In this document: positions 1 to 11,959 of the stretch, in pieces
Layout of the letters: the number at the start of each line of letters is the position of its first letter
How positions within the stretch are numbered: position 1 is the first letter of the stretch
Notes under the pieces: model-generated
The model's input: the letters and a program-made list of their open reading frames with translations, nothing else
Database searches by the model: none
Told to the model about the DNA's origin: nothing
Translations under genes and position numbers: made by a program
DNA from: Sesamum alatum
Taxonomy: Eukaryota > Streptophyta > Magnoliopsida > Lamiales > Pedaliaceae
Reading direction: 5' to 3'
Assembly: GCA_034509735.1 (NCBI GenBank)
Contig: JACGWO010000007.1
Span: 23,278,046-23,342,045 of the forward strand
Length of the DNA stretch: 64,000 bases

Positions 1-1610
1 CGACTTATATATATACACATACACATATGCAATAAGACAAGTCTCATACAATTATATCAATCCACATATATTATTTAATATGCAATCACCACAAAATCAT
101 GGAATAACTAATACCATAATCATACATCAATCCACAGTACAACATATCCAGAATCATCGTTTATTTTATTACGGCCCTGCTTACCCAAGCTGGAGTGTAT
201 CACTCAATGGTCTTTGTCAACTATCAACCCCTCAACCATAACATCTCCTTTTTTTCCTCGATCTACACAGCACACAGCTCGTATGATACCCCATCATCAA
301 TGATACCAAACAACACACAGCTCGTATGATTACCCATCATCCATCATATCACACAGCACACAGCTCGTATGATTTGTCACATCATCTCCATTGATCAATC
401 ACAGCACATTGCTCGTCATTAATCATATTATCATAAGCCATTGTAGTATGCCCCCCAGTTAGGTAAGCCATCTCTTTATCTCAATTCACAATATTCTCAT
501 CAATAATCTCATCATTCATCCTCATTCAACAGTCAAATCTCCATCGATAACTTCAACATTCAATTTCATTTAACAATCAAACATAGTACACATAATCATC
601 CATCTATGTTCCATATACCATAACCCCATATAATCAGATAATGATAACTTCATAGAAGAACAAGTAATCCAGACAAATAGCTAACAATTCACAATTACGT
701 ATACAACACAAGAGTATATATCTATATATACATATAAATATATATAAATCCAACTAACTTTACTTACCCAAATCCTTAAACGATTACATTAGTAAATAGA
801 GTTGATCAATCCTTTACTTTATCCCTGTGCTATATAATAAGATATAATATATATATATAATCAATATAATCAATATATCAAACTATCGTAAATTTCGAAT
901 ACAATTACTAAATAATATTCGTATATTTTTCGTTTATCTTTTAATATTTCACTTATATTGAAACTTAAACCTCAGTTCATTCATCGTCTAAACAATTAGA
1001 CATTATAAGCTTCCCTGTATATACCTAATTTATCAATTAACTCATAAATTTATTTCATCAAACCCCTCACAATTTTATAACTATCGTTCTCTATAACATC
1101 CCTAAATGAAATTATTACAAAAATCTCACATTCCTTTTTAACAAATACAATATTTCTCAAATATAATTTTTTAATATTTCTCAAACATAATTTTCTACTA
1201 TTCCAATTAATTTTTATCAATTCTTCACTATAATAATAATTATTTAAACACTAACACATACAATTATGTATTCGGTCAATAAATCCGGTTAATTTTGAAT
1301 AATCCGTTATACCAACAACTAAATCTGATAGATTAAATAAATTCTAATTTATTGGCTATAATGTCCCCAACCCAATTAAATATTTACCTGATCACCAATT
1401 TGTATAACTACTCGAATTCATTAAATTCTTTGGTTAAATAGTAAATCGGATAGTAGAAATCATATTTAATAAATACACTAATTAAATACTATTTATAATA
1501 ATTAATTTGTAATTTAAAAATTAAAGATTCTTACCTGGTGAAATTACCGAAGACAATAACCTAATAAAATCTAACATTGTTCTCTCGGTAAATGAATAGC
1601 TACTTAACAC

Positions 1611-1641
<31 letters not shown>

Positions 1642-1930
1642 TAATGTAAGTGTATTAACTTTGGAGATGGGATACGCACAGAAACCTCACTAACCTAATC
1701 CCTTTTCCTTTTGTTCTTTTTTTTTGTTTTAACTTTAAAGAAATTTCAATTTAGTCCTTTAACTTTTAAAATCACATTATTTAACCCCAAATATTTTATA
1801 AAGTTTCAATTTGGTCCTTTAAAATTTTAATACATACAAATTTCAACTTATAACTTATAATTAAATTTATATTTGTTTAATAATTATCAATTAGCTCCTC
1901 GATTATGAACAAAACTCTATGGACGTCACA
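1..1930 (-). repeat. 3' LTR of the chromovirus, truncated by the window edge
   Basis: It matches 2847-4666 almost throughout. About 389 bases of its far end lie outside the window. It ends at GACGTCACA next to a purine tract. Around 268-385 it has three copies of a CACACAGCTCGTATGAT-type motif where the other LTR has fewer. An (AT)n run lies at about 1610-1636. No coding potential is seen. Confidence 0.85.
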
Positions 1931-1943
1931 ATTCTCCCTTCCT
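1931..1943 (-). other. Polypurine tract of the chromovirus
   Basis: On the minus strand this reads AGGAAGGGAGAAT and directly abuts the 3' LTR start TGTGACGTCC. This is where a plus-strand primer for reverse transcription is expected, and it fixes the orientation of the element. Confidence 0.8.
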
Positions 1944-2000
1944 AATAAACATTTCACCCCGAAATTTAATTGACGTATTAGTTCATGGAATAAATATGGG

Positions 2001-2258
2001 TTAGTTTTCTATGCTCTCCTCATCCTCCCAAGTGGCTTCTCTCAAAGAGTGATGGCTGCACTTTACCTTTACCGTTGGTCTTTCTTTAGTCTTCAACTTC
2101 TTTACACTCCGATCCAAAATTTCTATTAATTCCTCTACATACGTTAATCCTTTTGACATTTCTATCTCCGGTTCACGCAAAACATGACTAGGATCATATT
2201 TTTGTTGCCATGCCTTCAAAATATAGAATACGTCATATGTCCATGACAACACTACCAA
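2001..2258 (-). pseudogene. Remnant of the Ty3/gypsy pol C-terminus (integrase end / chromodomain-like)
   Basis: An 85-codon open stretch holds the typical end of a chromovirus polyprotein: YDPSHVL, then TYVEELIEILDR, a TKERPTVKVK block in place of the usual KTIPLVKV, and finally EATWEDEE. In the family this part follows the integrase core and resembles a degenerate chromodomain that helps direct insertion. It lies between the purine tract and the primer binding site of the deleted element, so everything upstream in pol has been lost. It is a gene relic, not a working gene. Confidence 0.8.
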
Positions 2259-2440
2259 GAATACTATTCCCCATGCGCTATTGGTCCAATTCTATCCATA
2301 ATTTCGTATGGGTCAATATATCTTGCATTCAACTATTCTTGCCTTTATGAAACTCACATTTACTCTTAAGTGCATAACATATATTTTAAATATTCAATAA
2401 TACTATTCTTCACAAATTATCCACATAGGTACTAATCCCT

Positions 2441-2452
2441 GCTCTGATACCA
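2441..2452 (-). other. Primer binding site (initiator tRNA-Met type)
   Basis: The minus strand reads TGGTATCAGAGC, complementary to the 3' end of plant initiator tRNA-Met. It is five bases from the inner end of the 5' LTR (TGTGACACCC at 2458 on the plus strand). Confidence 0.85.
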
Positions 2453-2457
2453 CTCAA

Positions 2458-4666
2458 TGTGACACCCCTTCCGTAATCACATCCAATCTTATAAAGAATT
2501 CACATTTAATCCAATAAGACAACTCATGTTTTAATCCATATATTATGTAGACATCACAAAGGTACGTCATCAAAACTTTGTAATTAATCCTCAACCTTAG
2601 CCATTATCACTATAAAGAAAGGAGAAAGTGAAGTTTCTAGTTATTACAAAACTTTAAAAAAAAATTCAAATCCACTGAAAATCTTATATCTATGTAATTG
2701 TGTAGCTCGGATTTTCAACTTAGAATATCACTATTGACCTACCTAGTAATACTGGTGATCGGCTTATGATCAGCTAGCCATTGTGACTTATGTCCTTAAA
2801 AATATGCGCGAAGGATTGAGCTGCCTACTCAATAAGCATAGCTAATCGACTTATATATATATACACACACATACACATATGCAATAAGACAAGTCTCATA
2901 CAATTATATCAATCCACAAATATTATTTAATATGCAATCACCACAAAATCATGAAATAACCAATACCACAATTATACATCAATCCACAGTACAATATATT
3001 CAGAATCATCATTTATTTTATTAGGGCACTGCTTACCCAAGCTGGAGTGCATCACTCAATGGTCTTTGCCGGTTATCAGCCCCTCAACCATAATATCTCC
3101 TTTTTTCTCGGTACCACACAATACACAGCTTGTATGATACGCCATCATCCATCATATCACACAGCACACAACTCATCATTAATCATATTATCATAAGCCC
3201 AGTATGCCCCCCAGTCAGGTAAGCCATCTTTTTATCTCAATTCACAATATTCTCATCAATAATCTCATCATTCATCCTCATTCAACAATCAAATCCCCAT
3301 CAATAACTTCAACGCTCAATTTCATTTAACAATTAAACATAGTACACATAATCATCCATGTATGTTCCATACACCATAACCACATATAATCACATAATGA
3401 CAAGTTCATAAAATAACAAGTAATCCAGATAAATAGCCAACAATTCACAATTACGTATACAACCCAAGAGTATATATCTATATATACATATAAATATATA
3501 TATATATAAATCTAATTACCTATACTTCTCTCAAATCCTTAAATGATTACATTAGTAAATAGAGTTGATCAATCCTCTACTTTATCCCCGTGCTATATAA
3601 TAAGTTATAATATATATAATCAATATATCGTAAATTCCGAATACAATTACTAAATAATATTCGTATATTTTTCGTTAATTTTTTAATATTTCACTTATTG
3701 AAACTTAAACCTCCGTTCATTCCTCGTCTAAACAATTAGACATTATAAACTTCCCCGGTATATATAATTTATCAATTAACTCATAAGAATTTATTTTATC
3801 AAACCCCTCACATTTTTATAATTATCGTTCTCTATAACATCCCTAAATGAAATTATTACAAAAATCTTACATTCCTTTTCAATAAATACAATATTTCTCA
3901 AATATAATTTCCTAATATTTCTCAATTATAATTTTCTACTATTCCTATTAACTTTTGTCAATTCTTCACTGTAATAATAATTATTTAAACACTAACACAT
4001 ACAATTATGTATTCAGTTAATAACTTCGGTTACTTTTGAATAATCCATTATACCAACAACTAAATCTAATAGATTAAATAAATTTTAATTTATTGGCTAT
4101 AATGTCCCCAGCCTAATTAAATATTTACCCGATCACCAATTTGTATAACTACTCGAATTCATTAAATTTTCCGGTTAAATGGTAATCGGATAGTACAAAT
4201 CATATTTAATAAATACACTAATTAAATACTATTAATATAATAATTAATTTATAATTTAAAAACTAAAGATTCTTACATGTTGCAATTACCGAAGACAACA
4301 ACCTAATAAAAATCTAACATTGTTCTCTCTGTAAATGAATAGCTACTTAACATATATATATATATATATATTAAAATAATGTATGTGTATGAACTTTGTA
4401 GATGGAACACGTGCAGAAACCTCACTTAACCTAATCCCTTTTTCTTTTATTCTTTTTTTTTGTTTTAACTTTAAAGAAATTTTAATTTAGTCCTTTACCT
4501 TTTAAAATCGCATAATTTAATCCCAAATATTTTATAAAACTTCAATTCGATCCTTCAAAGTTTTAATACATACAAATTTCAACCTATAACTTATAATTAC
4601 ATTTATATTTTTTTAATAATTACCAATTAGCTCCTTGATTATGAACAAAATTCGATGGACGTCACA
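2458..4666 (-). repeat. 5' LTR of the chromovirus (2209 bp)
   Basis: It is bounded by TGTGAC at 2458 and GTCACA at 4661-4666. It is very AT-rich and contains several (TA)n runs (about 2850-2865, 3495-3507, 4350-4370). It matches 1-1930 over its last 1820 bases. The five bases after it, TCAAC, should form one target-site duplicate; the partner lies left of the window. Confidence 0.85.
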
Positions 4667-5874
4667 TCAACATTCATACGTTCTTCTTGCTTGTGGGCTA
4701 AGTGCGAATGAAGCTGAAAATAGGGACAACAAAAAGAGATGGGTGGTGGCATATAGCGTAATTTTCAAACAGTGAAGGGTTATTTAATAATTTGTGGTAA
4801 CAAAATCAGAACATAAAGGTCAATTCCCGCCTTTATCCTAAATTGCCTTCCCGCCCAGAAGTCTGAACCCACCTCAAGAAGAGGGTTGCATAGCCGAGGC
4901 ATCCAGTGTTTGGGCCCGGGCCCCAACTGGATAGCACCCAATTGATATAGTAAACATCTAGCCAATCCAGCGAAATAAATGTGGCCTTAATAGGTCATAT
5001 ACATTCTCCTTGATATTTTATCGCAGTTCAAAACAAGCTCTTTTGAAGAGTGGTTTTGTTCATATAATATTGTATTTTTAATTGAGTTCTTCATTTTCTA
5101 GTATATTTATTGCATTATTAAAATAAATATTTTGCAATATTCTAGGATCTACGTAGTTTTCAAATTCAATAAGACTTGATAATATGCTTGAATTTGATAG
5201 TTTCTTAGTTCATTCTCCTTTTATCTTTTCTAGAATGCATAAGATGTGATATCATTTTCAAAGTACAAATGGATCTCAAGTTTTGCTTTTTTTACCCAGA
5301 CCCAATCCAATCCAAATCTTGTCTCTTTTAATATTTTTTATATATTTATTTTTATGTATGAATTTATATAATATATGTTTATATATATGAAAAAGACATG
5401 TGTATGTTTCGTGTATACACACATATTATACAGAAATATAATATTTATATAAATTAAAATAATAGCATAAAATAGTTTATACTTTAATTAAGGCCTCATT
5501 TACTTTGATGGTTGGAATAAATATCTCAAAATGAGTAATACATATGTGACGTATAGAGTCACATTTACTTTATTGGATAAAGAAGTGAACAATATATCAT
5601 TTGTAATTCTAGTCTTAAACAAATATTTTGAATGCCAAGTGAGACAATTTATCAACACTAACGGATCTTTGCTCTTAGCAATCATTTTTCCCCTGTTTTG
5701 CCAAAATTCCATCTTACAACTCATGAATTCATATCAAATGGTCTAGATTAGCAGGAAAAAGAATATTCCCGACCAACGATCTTAAAGGAGTATGGAGTTT
5801 GGTCGGAAAAGAAGTATTATTATCCGAATTGGAATTACTTCAGTTTTAGATCTGTTTTCTTATACATATACTTG
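4667..5874. other. Intergenic DNA, no gene seen
   Basis: AT-rich sequence without a convincing coding region. A short GC-richer patch (about 4840-4935) gives open frames on the minus strand but no recognisable protein. At 5491-5520 a GGCCTCATTTACTTTG motif resembles the end of hAT-type short elements, but I cannot find a matching partner end. Confidence 0.6.
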
Positions 5875-7010
5875 AATAGGGAAAAATGCATGCTACCCCC
5901 TGTAATATAAAAAATATGCAACATACCCTCCTGTAAAAAAAATATCAAATTATCGTCTTGTATTTTTAAAAATAAAGCAATTTATTCCATTGGCCCTAAT
6001 CGTGTACTACAAGCACACTAAGTGTATTTTTTAAATTGATTTATAAGAATAAAAATATTATTTTATATTATAATATATTATAGATAATATGTATGATATT
6101 TATATAATATATAATATTCATAATAATATATATTTTTAGTAAAAATATATAAAACCCCCACCCCACCTGCCCCCTCCCCCCCCCCCCCCCCCCGGCCGCC
6201 ACCTCCACTTTCCCCACCACCGCCACCTTCCCCACCATCACCACCTTGCCCTCGCCCCCTTTCGGACCCAGATCTATCGCCCCCACCTCCACATTCCCCA
6301 CCGTCACCCCCCCCCCTTCCGTGTCGCCCCCCACCTCCACCTTTCCCTCCCTAGATCCGCCGCCCCCTCCCTTTTCTCCCCCAAATTTGTCACACCTCCC
6401 CCCTTCCCCAAGTCACTAGCGCCCAAATCCCCCTGCCTCCCGTTGTTATTTACTAGGCCCCCCTTCAACCTCTCGTTATCGGCCCTCCGTTCCAGCCTCC
6501 CATCGCTGTCGGTGGTGCCCTCCCTTCCATCCAACCCCCCCCCCCCCCCTCTCTCTTTCTCTATACATATATATATATATGTATACATACATGTATATTA
6601 TTTTAATTAATAAAAATATATTATACATATATTCTCTAATTAAAATTTATATAAATATATACTATATATAAATATATGCGTTGATCGAATTAAGTAAAAT
6701 TGGGACCATTTATCTTATTAGTTAAATTTGGACTTTAGATTCACTCAGATCCAATAGCTAATAATAAGGATCTAAATATAATTATGATTAAAATTAAACA
6801 AAAATCTAAAAAAATTAAAAAAATGCGCTTGAATACCACGAAGTCACGTGAGGGGCTTAATCGCTTTACTTTTAAAAACACAAGGGGTAATTTGCTATTT
6901 TTTTTATAGGGGGATAATTTGCTCATTTTCAATATTATAAAGGGATAATTTGCTCATTTTAGTATCACATGGGGTAAATTTCAATAAACTGGGAGGTATG
7001 TTGTGTATTT
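5875..7010. mobile_element. TIR element A with a C-rich centre
   Basis: The left arm (about 5875-6000) and the reverse complement of the right arm (about 6830-7010) share motifs such as ACCCCCTGTAATAT / ACCCCATGTGATA and an AACATACC block, giving imperfect inverted arms of roughly 150 bp. Inside are AT-rich DNA and a strongly C-rich tract (about 6155-6555), followed by a CT/TA microsatellite. The right arm repeats an ATAATTTGCTCATTTT unit. Arms with CCCCTGTGATAT-like motifs are common in plant non-autonomous DNA transposons. No transposase is present, and I could not define the exact ends or a target duplication. Confidence 0.55.
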
Positions 7011-7789
7011 ATATAGACAAAATTAATATTAAAAAGCTTATTGGGTAATTTTAAGGTCCAATCAACAAAGGAAATGAAGTGTTCTGGTTACCTACAAGGC
7101 TTCCTAATATTGGAATAAAATGTGATTTTTATCAACAAATTAAGGTCCAAAGGTACTTTCACCTTATAGAGAATACCACTTTCGATGGCTACATTCATGG
7201 GCAAAAAATACAAAAATCTCAATTAACACCGCATCAGACAACTCACTTATTTGATCTGGGCTTTCTTATAGCTCGCTATTCTCGGGGGTCTTTTTTCATT
7301 TAGGTAATAATTCTTGAAAACCATGTTGTCGTTATAGCTTGTTGATGCTTTCTTCTCTAATAATGTCAACCTTATCCCGGTAATGACCCATAATTTCCCC
7401 CTTCCTTTGAATATAGAAAGCAAATGAAAGAGGTGATTTCATGTAATTGTCATTTGGCTCTATTCTAACCAAATGCCTAGTCTTTGCAAATTAATATCGG
7501 CCTGACTTATTATATGAGGTAAACTCCTAATTGGGTTGGAGAAGTTGTAAAATCCGAGCCAGTCACCTATAATGATATATAAAAAAAAAAATCTCCACAC
7601 TAAACAACTAGCGGTTTATAATATCACTACATCATTTTTTTTTTAAAGTTAAAAATGTCTGTCAACCGATAAAATAACTATTTTATTTAATTTTTAAATT
7701 TTATATTAATTGATAAATTAGTTTCTCTTCTTTCTTTATTTCTTTTTTTTTAATGTGATATATTGGTTATATTTTGCTCTTATTAATAA
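7011..7789. other. Intergenic DNA, no gene seen
   Basis: AT-rich sequence. A 74-codon open frame at 7079-7303 has no recognised domain, no neighbouring exon signal and no homolog I can name, so it is not called as a gene. Confidence 0.55.
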
Positions 7790-9599
7790 TAGTGGAAAAA
7801 TACAAGGACCCCTGTGATATTGAAAATGTTCAAAAAACTCCCTATGAAAATTAAAGTATCAATTACACCCCCTGTGATATGAAATAAAATTTAAAAAAAC
7901 CCCTGAGACGAGGTTGGTGTCACACGCGCTTTGACTGTGGCTGGTGGTCTGAAAAGTGACTTTTCTTGATATTTTTGTACTTCTATCTCCTATTACATGA
8001 CCAATTTAATATATATAATATATATAGTTTAATAAATCTTAAAATAATAAATAAACATTTATTTATAATGAAATATTATTTCACATATTAGTATTATATA
8101 TATTATAATAACCCCATAATACATAATATTATATATTATATTAATAAATCTTAAAATAATAGATAAATTTTTTCATTAATTATATAATATTATTATATAT
8201 GTAAATATATATATAAATGTATTAATATTTTTAATTAAAATTAATTTTAAAAAAAACAGCATCGGCGGCAAAGCCGTCGCCGCTGCAGAAGAGTGTGCGG
8301 CGATGCGCCCTTCTCACCCCTGGGCAACGACGGTCGCCCAGAGGCGGAGGCTTAGTTTGCCCTCGCCTCGAGGGCGACGGGCGCCGGCGCCGGCGTCGCC
8401 GCCCCCGCAGGGGAAGAGGGGAGGGGGGAGGCGATCGTGGGGGTGGAGGTGGGGGGTGGGTGTTAGAATTGGTGACCGTTAAGCCAATTGTTAGCTCATT
8501 ATTTGCCATTCTAAACCATATTTTTCAATAAAATGTTAATATTAAGAATTGTTCTTTGGCCATCTTCATCTTATGCTTAATACAAATATTTGTATGCATT
8601 TGGTTGAAGCCCTTAGATCATAGTGCTACGGGGTTGGCTCGCGCATATGATGACGACCATGAAACCAACCTCTATGGTTTGATCTAAAATGTTCCAAGTC
8701 AATGAATTGGTTGAGACGGGGCATCGACCATGATTCGTTAGAGACTTGCACTAAGTGACGCATTCATATGATGATTGTTGCGTTTCATAGACAATGACGT
8801 ATGACGTCTACGCACTTTAGTGGGTGCTTGATAAAGAGTTATCAAGTTCACTGAATTGGCCCATAGGAGATGTCATATGGAAGCCTTGTGGGGCATGATC
8901 GGTATGACTTGATTCTCCTATGTTACGATAGTGCACTAAGTGTCCTTTGACTTGAGGTTCCATAGTAACCTTGTGCATAGGACGGCTATGACTTTATCAT
9001 GTCTGACGTAGCTATGGTTTCTTCTATAGTTGTTAAAAGCCATGTTTCAGACATAGTCAGAGCATGCATGGAGGTTGGTGAGTTCCAAGATAGGATCCAT
9101 CGCTCATCATAAGATGATGAAGAATCTCCTATGTTCTCTACATTGTGTTCTCCTAAATCCATAGCAACGGTAGTTGATCAAATAGGAAAGGAGTTTCCTA
9201 TTTGATAAATGAGTAGCACAAAGTGTAGAGTTGATATATAGATATTGAAGTCCTAGATGGGAATCGATTGCAATTCCGTGCCCAAGACTTCGATCGGCGA
9301 TTAGCTTAATGGAAGGACTGTATTTGCATGGAACTCCTAACTTATAGGTTCACGTAGATTCACCTATTCTCTAGTGTCATGGACTACTGCTAGGTGGCCA
9401 TCCATGGTAACGGGTACCCTCCAATTAAGGAGTTAATTGAGAGTGATTAATTATGATATGATCTAATTAATCTAATGCTAATAACTTGCTAATTAAATTG
9501 TATATGTGATACAAGCCCAATTTTTAGCTGAGTAGTGAAACTAAGGGTCACACACAAATCCATGATGGAATTCTTGGAAATAATTAATTGGATTAATTA

Positions 9600-10185
9600 T
9601 AAAGAAGATGAAGAAGTAAAGTTGAATTTGTCTTCTTATGAAGAAGCAAAGTTGAACTTGTCTTCTTGAAAAAGAAAAGTTTAATTTGTCTTCTTGTGAA
9701 GAAGCAAAGTTGGATTTGTCTTCTTGAAAACTAAGAAGCAAAGTTGAATTTGTCTTCTTGGAGACGAAGATGCAAAGGTGGATTTGTCTTCTTAAAACGA
9801 AGAAGCAAAGTTGGATTTGTCTTCTTGAAAAATGAAGAAGAAAAGTTGGATTTGTCTTCTTGAAAGACGAAGAAGCAAAGTTGGATTTGTCTTCTTGAAG
9901 ACGAAGAAGCAAGGTTGAATTTGTCTTCTTGAAGATGAAGAAGCAAAATCAAACTTGTCTTCCTGAGATGAAGAAGCAATGTCGAACTTCTCTTCTTAAT
10001 ATGACAAAACAAGTTTGTCATTTTGTAAGAAGAAGAATCAAACTTGTCTTCCTCTTTGCAAGATGAAGAATCAAAATTGAACTTCTTTTCTTAATATGAC
10101 AAAACAAGTTTGTCCTTTTGTAAGAAGAAGAATCAAACTTGTCTTCCTCTTTGCAAGAAGAAGAGGACAAGTAGAAGTTGGCTTC
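9600..10185. repeat. Tandem array of ~30-36 bp AAGAAG...CTTCTT units
   Basis: Many degenerate units of the type GAAGAAGCAAAGTTGGA plus TTTGTCTTCTTG follow one another, just upstream of the TATA box of solo LTR copy 1. Each unit carries AAGAAG and its reverse complement CTTCTT, so units can pair locally. The other two copies of the LTR lack the array, apart from a short trace in copy 3 near 46005. The open frames across it are a by-product of the repeat. Confidence 0.85.
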
Positions 10186-10196
10186 TTCAATATAAG

Positions 10197-10208
10197 GTCT
10201 ATAAATAG
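10197..10208 (+). promoter_or_regulatory. TATA box of solo LTR copy 1
   Basis: TCTATAAATAGG lies in the 3' quarter of the LTR. Corresponding TATA-like sequences occur at about 18659 in copy 2 and 46268-46295 in copy 3. A shared downstream block (GGTGTGGACTA near 10391 and 46532) would lie in the transcribed R/U5 part. Confidence 0.6.
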
Positions 10209-10968
10209 GAGACATTTACCATTCAAAAGAATACTTAAGAATCCTTGACAATTCTTTGCTACCTTTGCTCTCTTGCTCTCGTTCAAGTCTCAACGAGAAA
10301 CGAGTTTCTTGTCTTCTCCATTGATCAATCGTTGATCTACTGAAATCCTCTAATGCCTACTAGCATAGGGTTGTTGGAGATTCCATCATAGGTGGTGTGG
10401 ACTATCTTTAGAGGGAAGACATATGTGTTCCTACCGTGAACAATAACCAGAACGATTTTACCGTACCAAAGGACTAGTAGCCGTTTTCTACCGATTGCTT
10501 AGATGGGGATCGTTCTTGAGAATGTTCACGTCATCTACATCAACCGACGAACACCAAGGTTGGTATCCCAAACCATTCAATTGACTCCTTTATGTATGAG
10601 ATCCACGTCATAGTAGCAACGAGACGGGGGATTTGATCGCTAATTATAATATTGTATTGTAAATAAAACTCTAATTTTCGTTGCGTTTAACGTCTCGAGG
10701 CCTATACGAAACTAACAGTGGGGGTTGTTAATTATTATTTTTTTTAATAATTCTTATAAATATAAATATAATAAATATATTATAGATAATTATAGATATA
10801 TATGAGGGGTATTTTAGTCATTGTCTCTAAAAAGATACTTCCAAGTTGACCCGGGGGCAGTGTGAGTATTTGTTGACAACATAAGGGTGATTTTTTATAT
10901 TTAAATTTTCATATGGGGTTTTTTTATATTTTCCCATATCACAGGGGGTCAAAATGAATTTAACCCTA

Positions 10969-11274
10969 ATAATAATATATTTTAAAGGGCAAAAAGTATT
11001 TATTATATGCACACAGGAACGACATATCATAACGACTAATTCAAGATAAAGGAGACCTAAATATACATAAAATGATTCATCGCTTTGAAATTTTTAATAT
11101 TCCCATGATCAATTAAAATATGCATACCTAAATTTGTAAATGATTAGTTCTTTGTCAATAACTTTATTTTATCATCCTTAGAAAAATAGGGTATTATTTA
11201 TAGGAAAGTATATTCCAAGTCCAGCATAGCAAGTCTAATCGATCCAACCAACTAAATCTTAAATTCATGACAAA
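10969..11274. other. Intergenic DNA, no gene seen
   Basis: AT-rich sequence between two TIR elements. I see no coding or RNA feature. Confidence 0.6.
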
Positions 11275-11873
11275 AACTAGGTACGGCAACGGGGCAGGTT
11301 TGATACGGGTTTGCCAAAACTCGACACACGCCCCGCCAAAAAAAGCCCGGACCTAGACCCGTTGGGTTGGACTTGGTAGACCCGATTAATATTTTAAAAT
11401 ATTAAAAAAATACTTTTTTAAAAAAATAATGCTATCATAACTTTATAACCATGAGACAATAATATTATTGAAAAGTTAATATTTTTTCTTTTTGTAAATT
11501 TATATGTGCATGTTTTAGCATTGAAATATTAAAAATATTAAAATATGTGCTACTTATAAAAATATTAAAATATTTATAAACTATTTATATCATTATTTTA
11601 ATTTATAAAACTATTAAGTTTATGTCTTAGATATAAGTATAAAAACATTATACATATTTTTATATATGTACAAACACATTTCAGATAAGTATATATAAAT
11701 GATACACAAATATAAAAAATAATAGTAATCAGGCGGGTTCGGGATGAGTTTGGGTCCAAATCACTAACACCCAGATCCGCTCCAAGACCCATTTAAGGCA
11801 TTAAAATCCACCCCAATTGGGGCGGGTCCGGGTCTAGATTCGGGTCCAACCCGGACCTATTGACACCACTAAC
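11275..11873. mobile_element. TIR element with GGGGCGGGT-type ends
   Basis: The left part (GGCAACGGGGCAGGTTTG at about 11285) and the right part read in reverse (GGTCCGGGTTGGACCCG, then CCCGGACCCGCCCC) are GC-rich arms made of CGGGT/ACCCG words around an AT-rich centre. The same construction recurs at 54735-55262, whose right end reads GGCAACGGGGCGGG in reverse. This is a common plant short DNA-transposon type. It encodes nothing. Confidence 0.6.
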
Positions 11874-11959
11874 AGAAACCTAAATTTTGTTTAAAAATTA
11901 GCTACATATTCCAATTATGAAAATATCAAGAGAACTTTTCCAAGGAGGCCTTCTATCAA

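Larger units (their letters stand above)
1..4666 (-). mobile_element. Internally deleted Ty3/gypsy chromovirus (Del/Tekay-like)
   Basis: Two long direct repeats flank only 527 bases of internal DNA (1931-2457). Position 1 aligns with 2847 and the similarity ends at 1930 and 4666. Read on the minus strand the order is 5' LTR (4666 to 2458), primer binding site, a remnant of the end of pol, a purine tract, then the 3' LTR (1930 to the window edge). The LTR termini are short inverted repeats, TGTGAC...GTCACA. The long LTRs, the initiator-Met primer site and a chromodomain-like pol end fit the Del/Tekay chromoviruses. Gag, protease, RT, RNase H and most of integrase are gone, so this copy cannot be autonomous. 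The two LTRs differ by many substitutions and small indels, so the insertion is not recent. Confidence 0.85.
8461..10717 (+). mobile_element. Solo LTR, family S, copy 1
   Basis: It starts TGTTAGAATTGGTGACC and ends ACTAACA, so the termini are inverted (TGTTAG/CTAACA). It is flanked by the 5 bp duplicate GTGGG (8456-8460 and 10718-10722). It shares ordered blocks with copies at 17271 and 44658: GACTTGCACTAAG near 8743, CATATGGAAGCCTTG near 8875, and a CTAGTGTCATGGACT block near 9374. A TATA box (TCTATAAATAGG, 10197) lies about 520 bases from the right end, as expected of an LTR promoter. No PBS, PPT or coding region is seen, so a solo LTR is the best reading; a complete non-coding element is the alternative. 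Confidence 0.8.
7790..10968. mobile_element. TIR element B, split by a solo LTR
   Basis: The left end (7790 on) has GACCCCTGTGATATTG and a second ACACCCCCTGTGATATGA. The reverse complement of the right end (10968 backwards) has GACCCCCTGTGATATGG, followed by an ACCCCATATGAAAATTT block that parallels CTCCCTATGAAAATTA on the left. The arms are related to element A. A GC-rich tract (about 8255-8460) is interrupted at 8461 by the 2257 bp solo LTR. Without that insertion the element would be about 920 bp. It is non-autonomous and no transposase is seen. Confidence 0.6.

Noticed and set aside
6068..6588. Glycine-rich minus-strand frames over the C-rich tract
   Set aside because: Low-complexity translation of a C-rich simple sequence inside a TIR element.
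8231..8531. Overlapping open frames on both strands in a GC-rich block
   Set aside because: They are proline/arginine- or glycine-rich and exist because GC-rich DNA has few stops. No domain, start context or splice structure supports a gene.
9541..10286. Minus-strand open frames rich in repeats such as EDKSNFASS
   Set aside because: They are translations of the 30-36 bp tandem array in the solo LTR; the repetition is at the DNA level.
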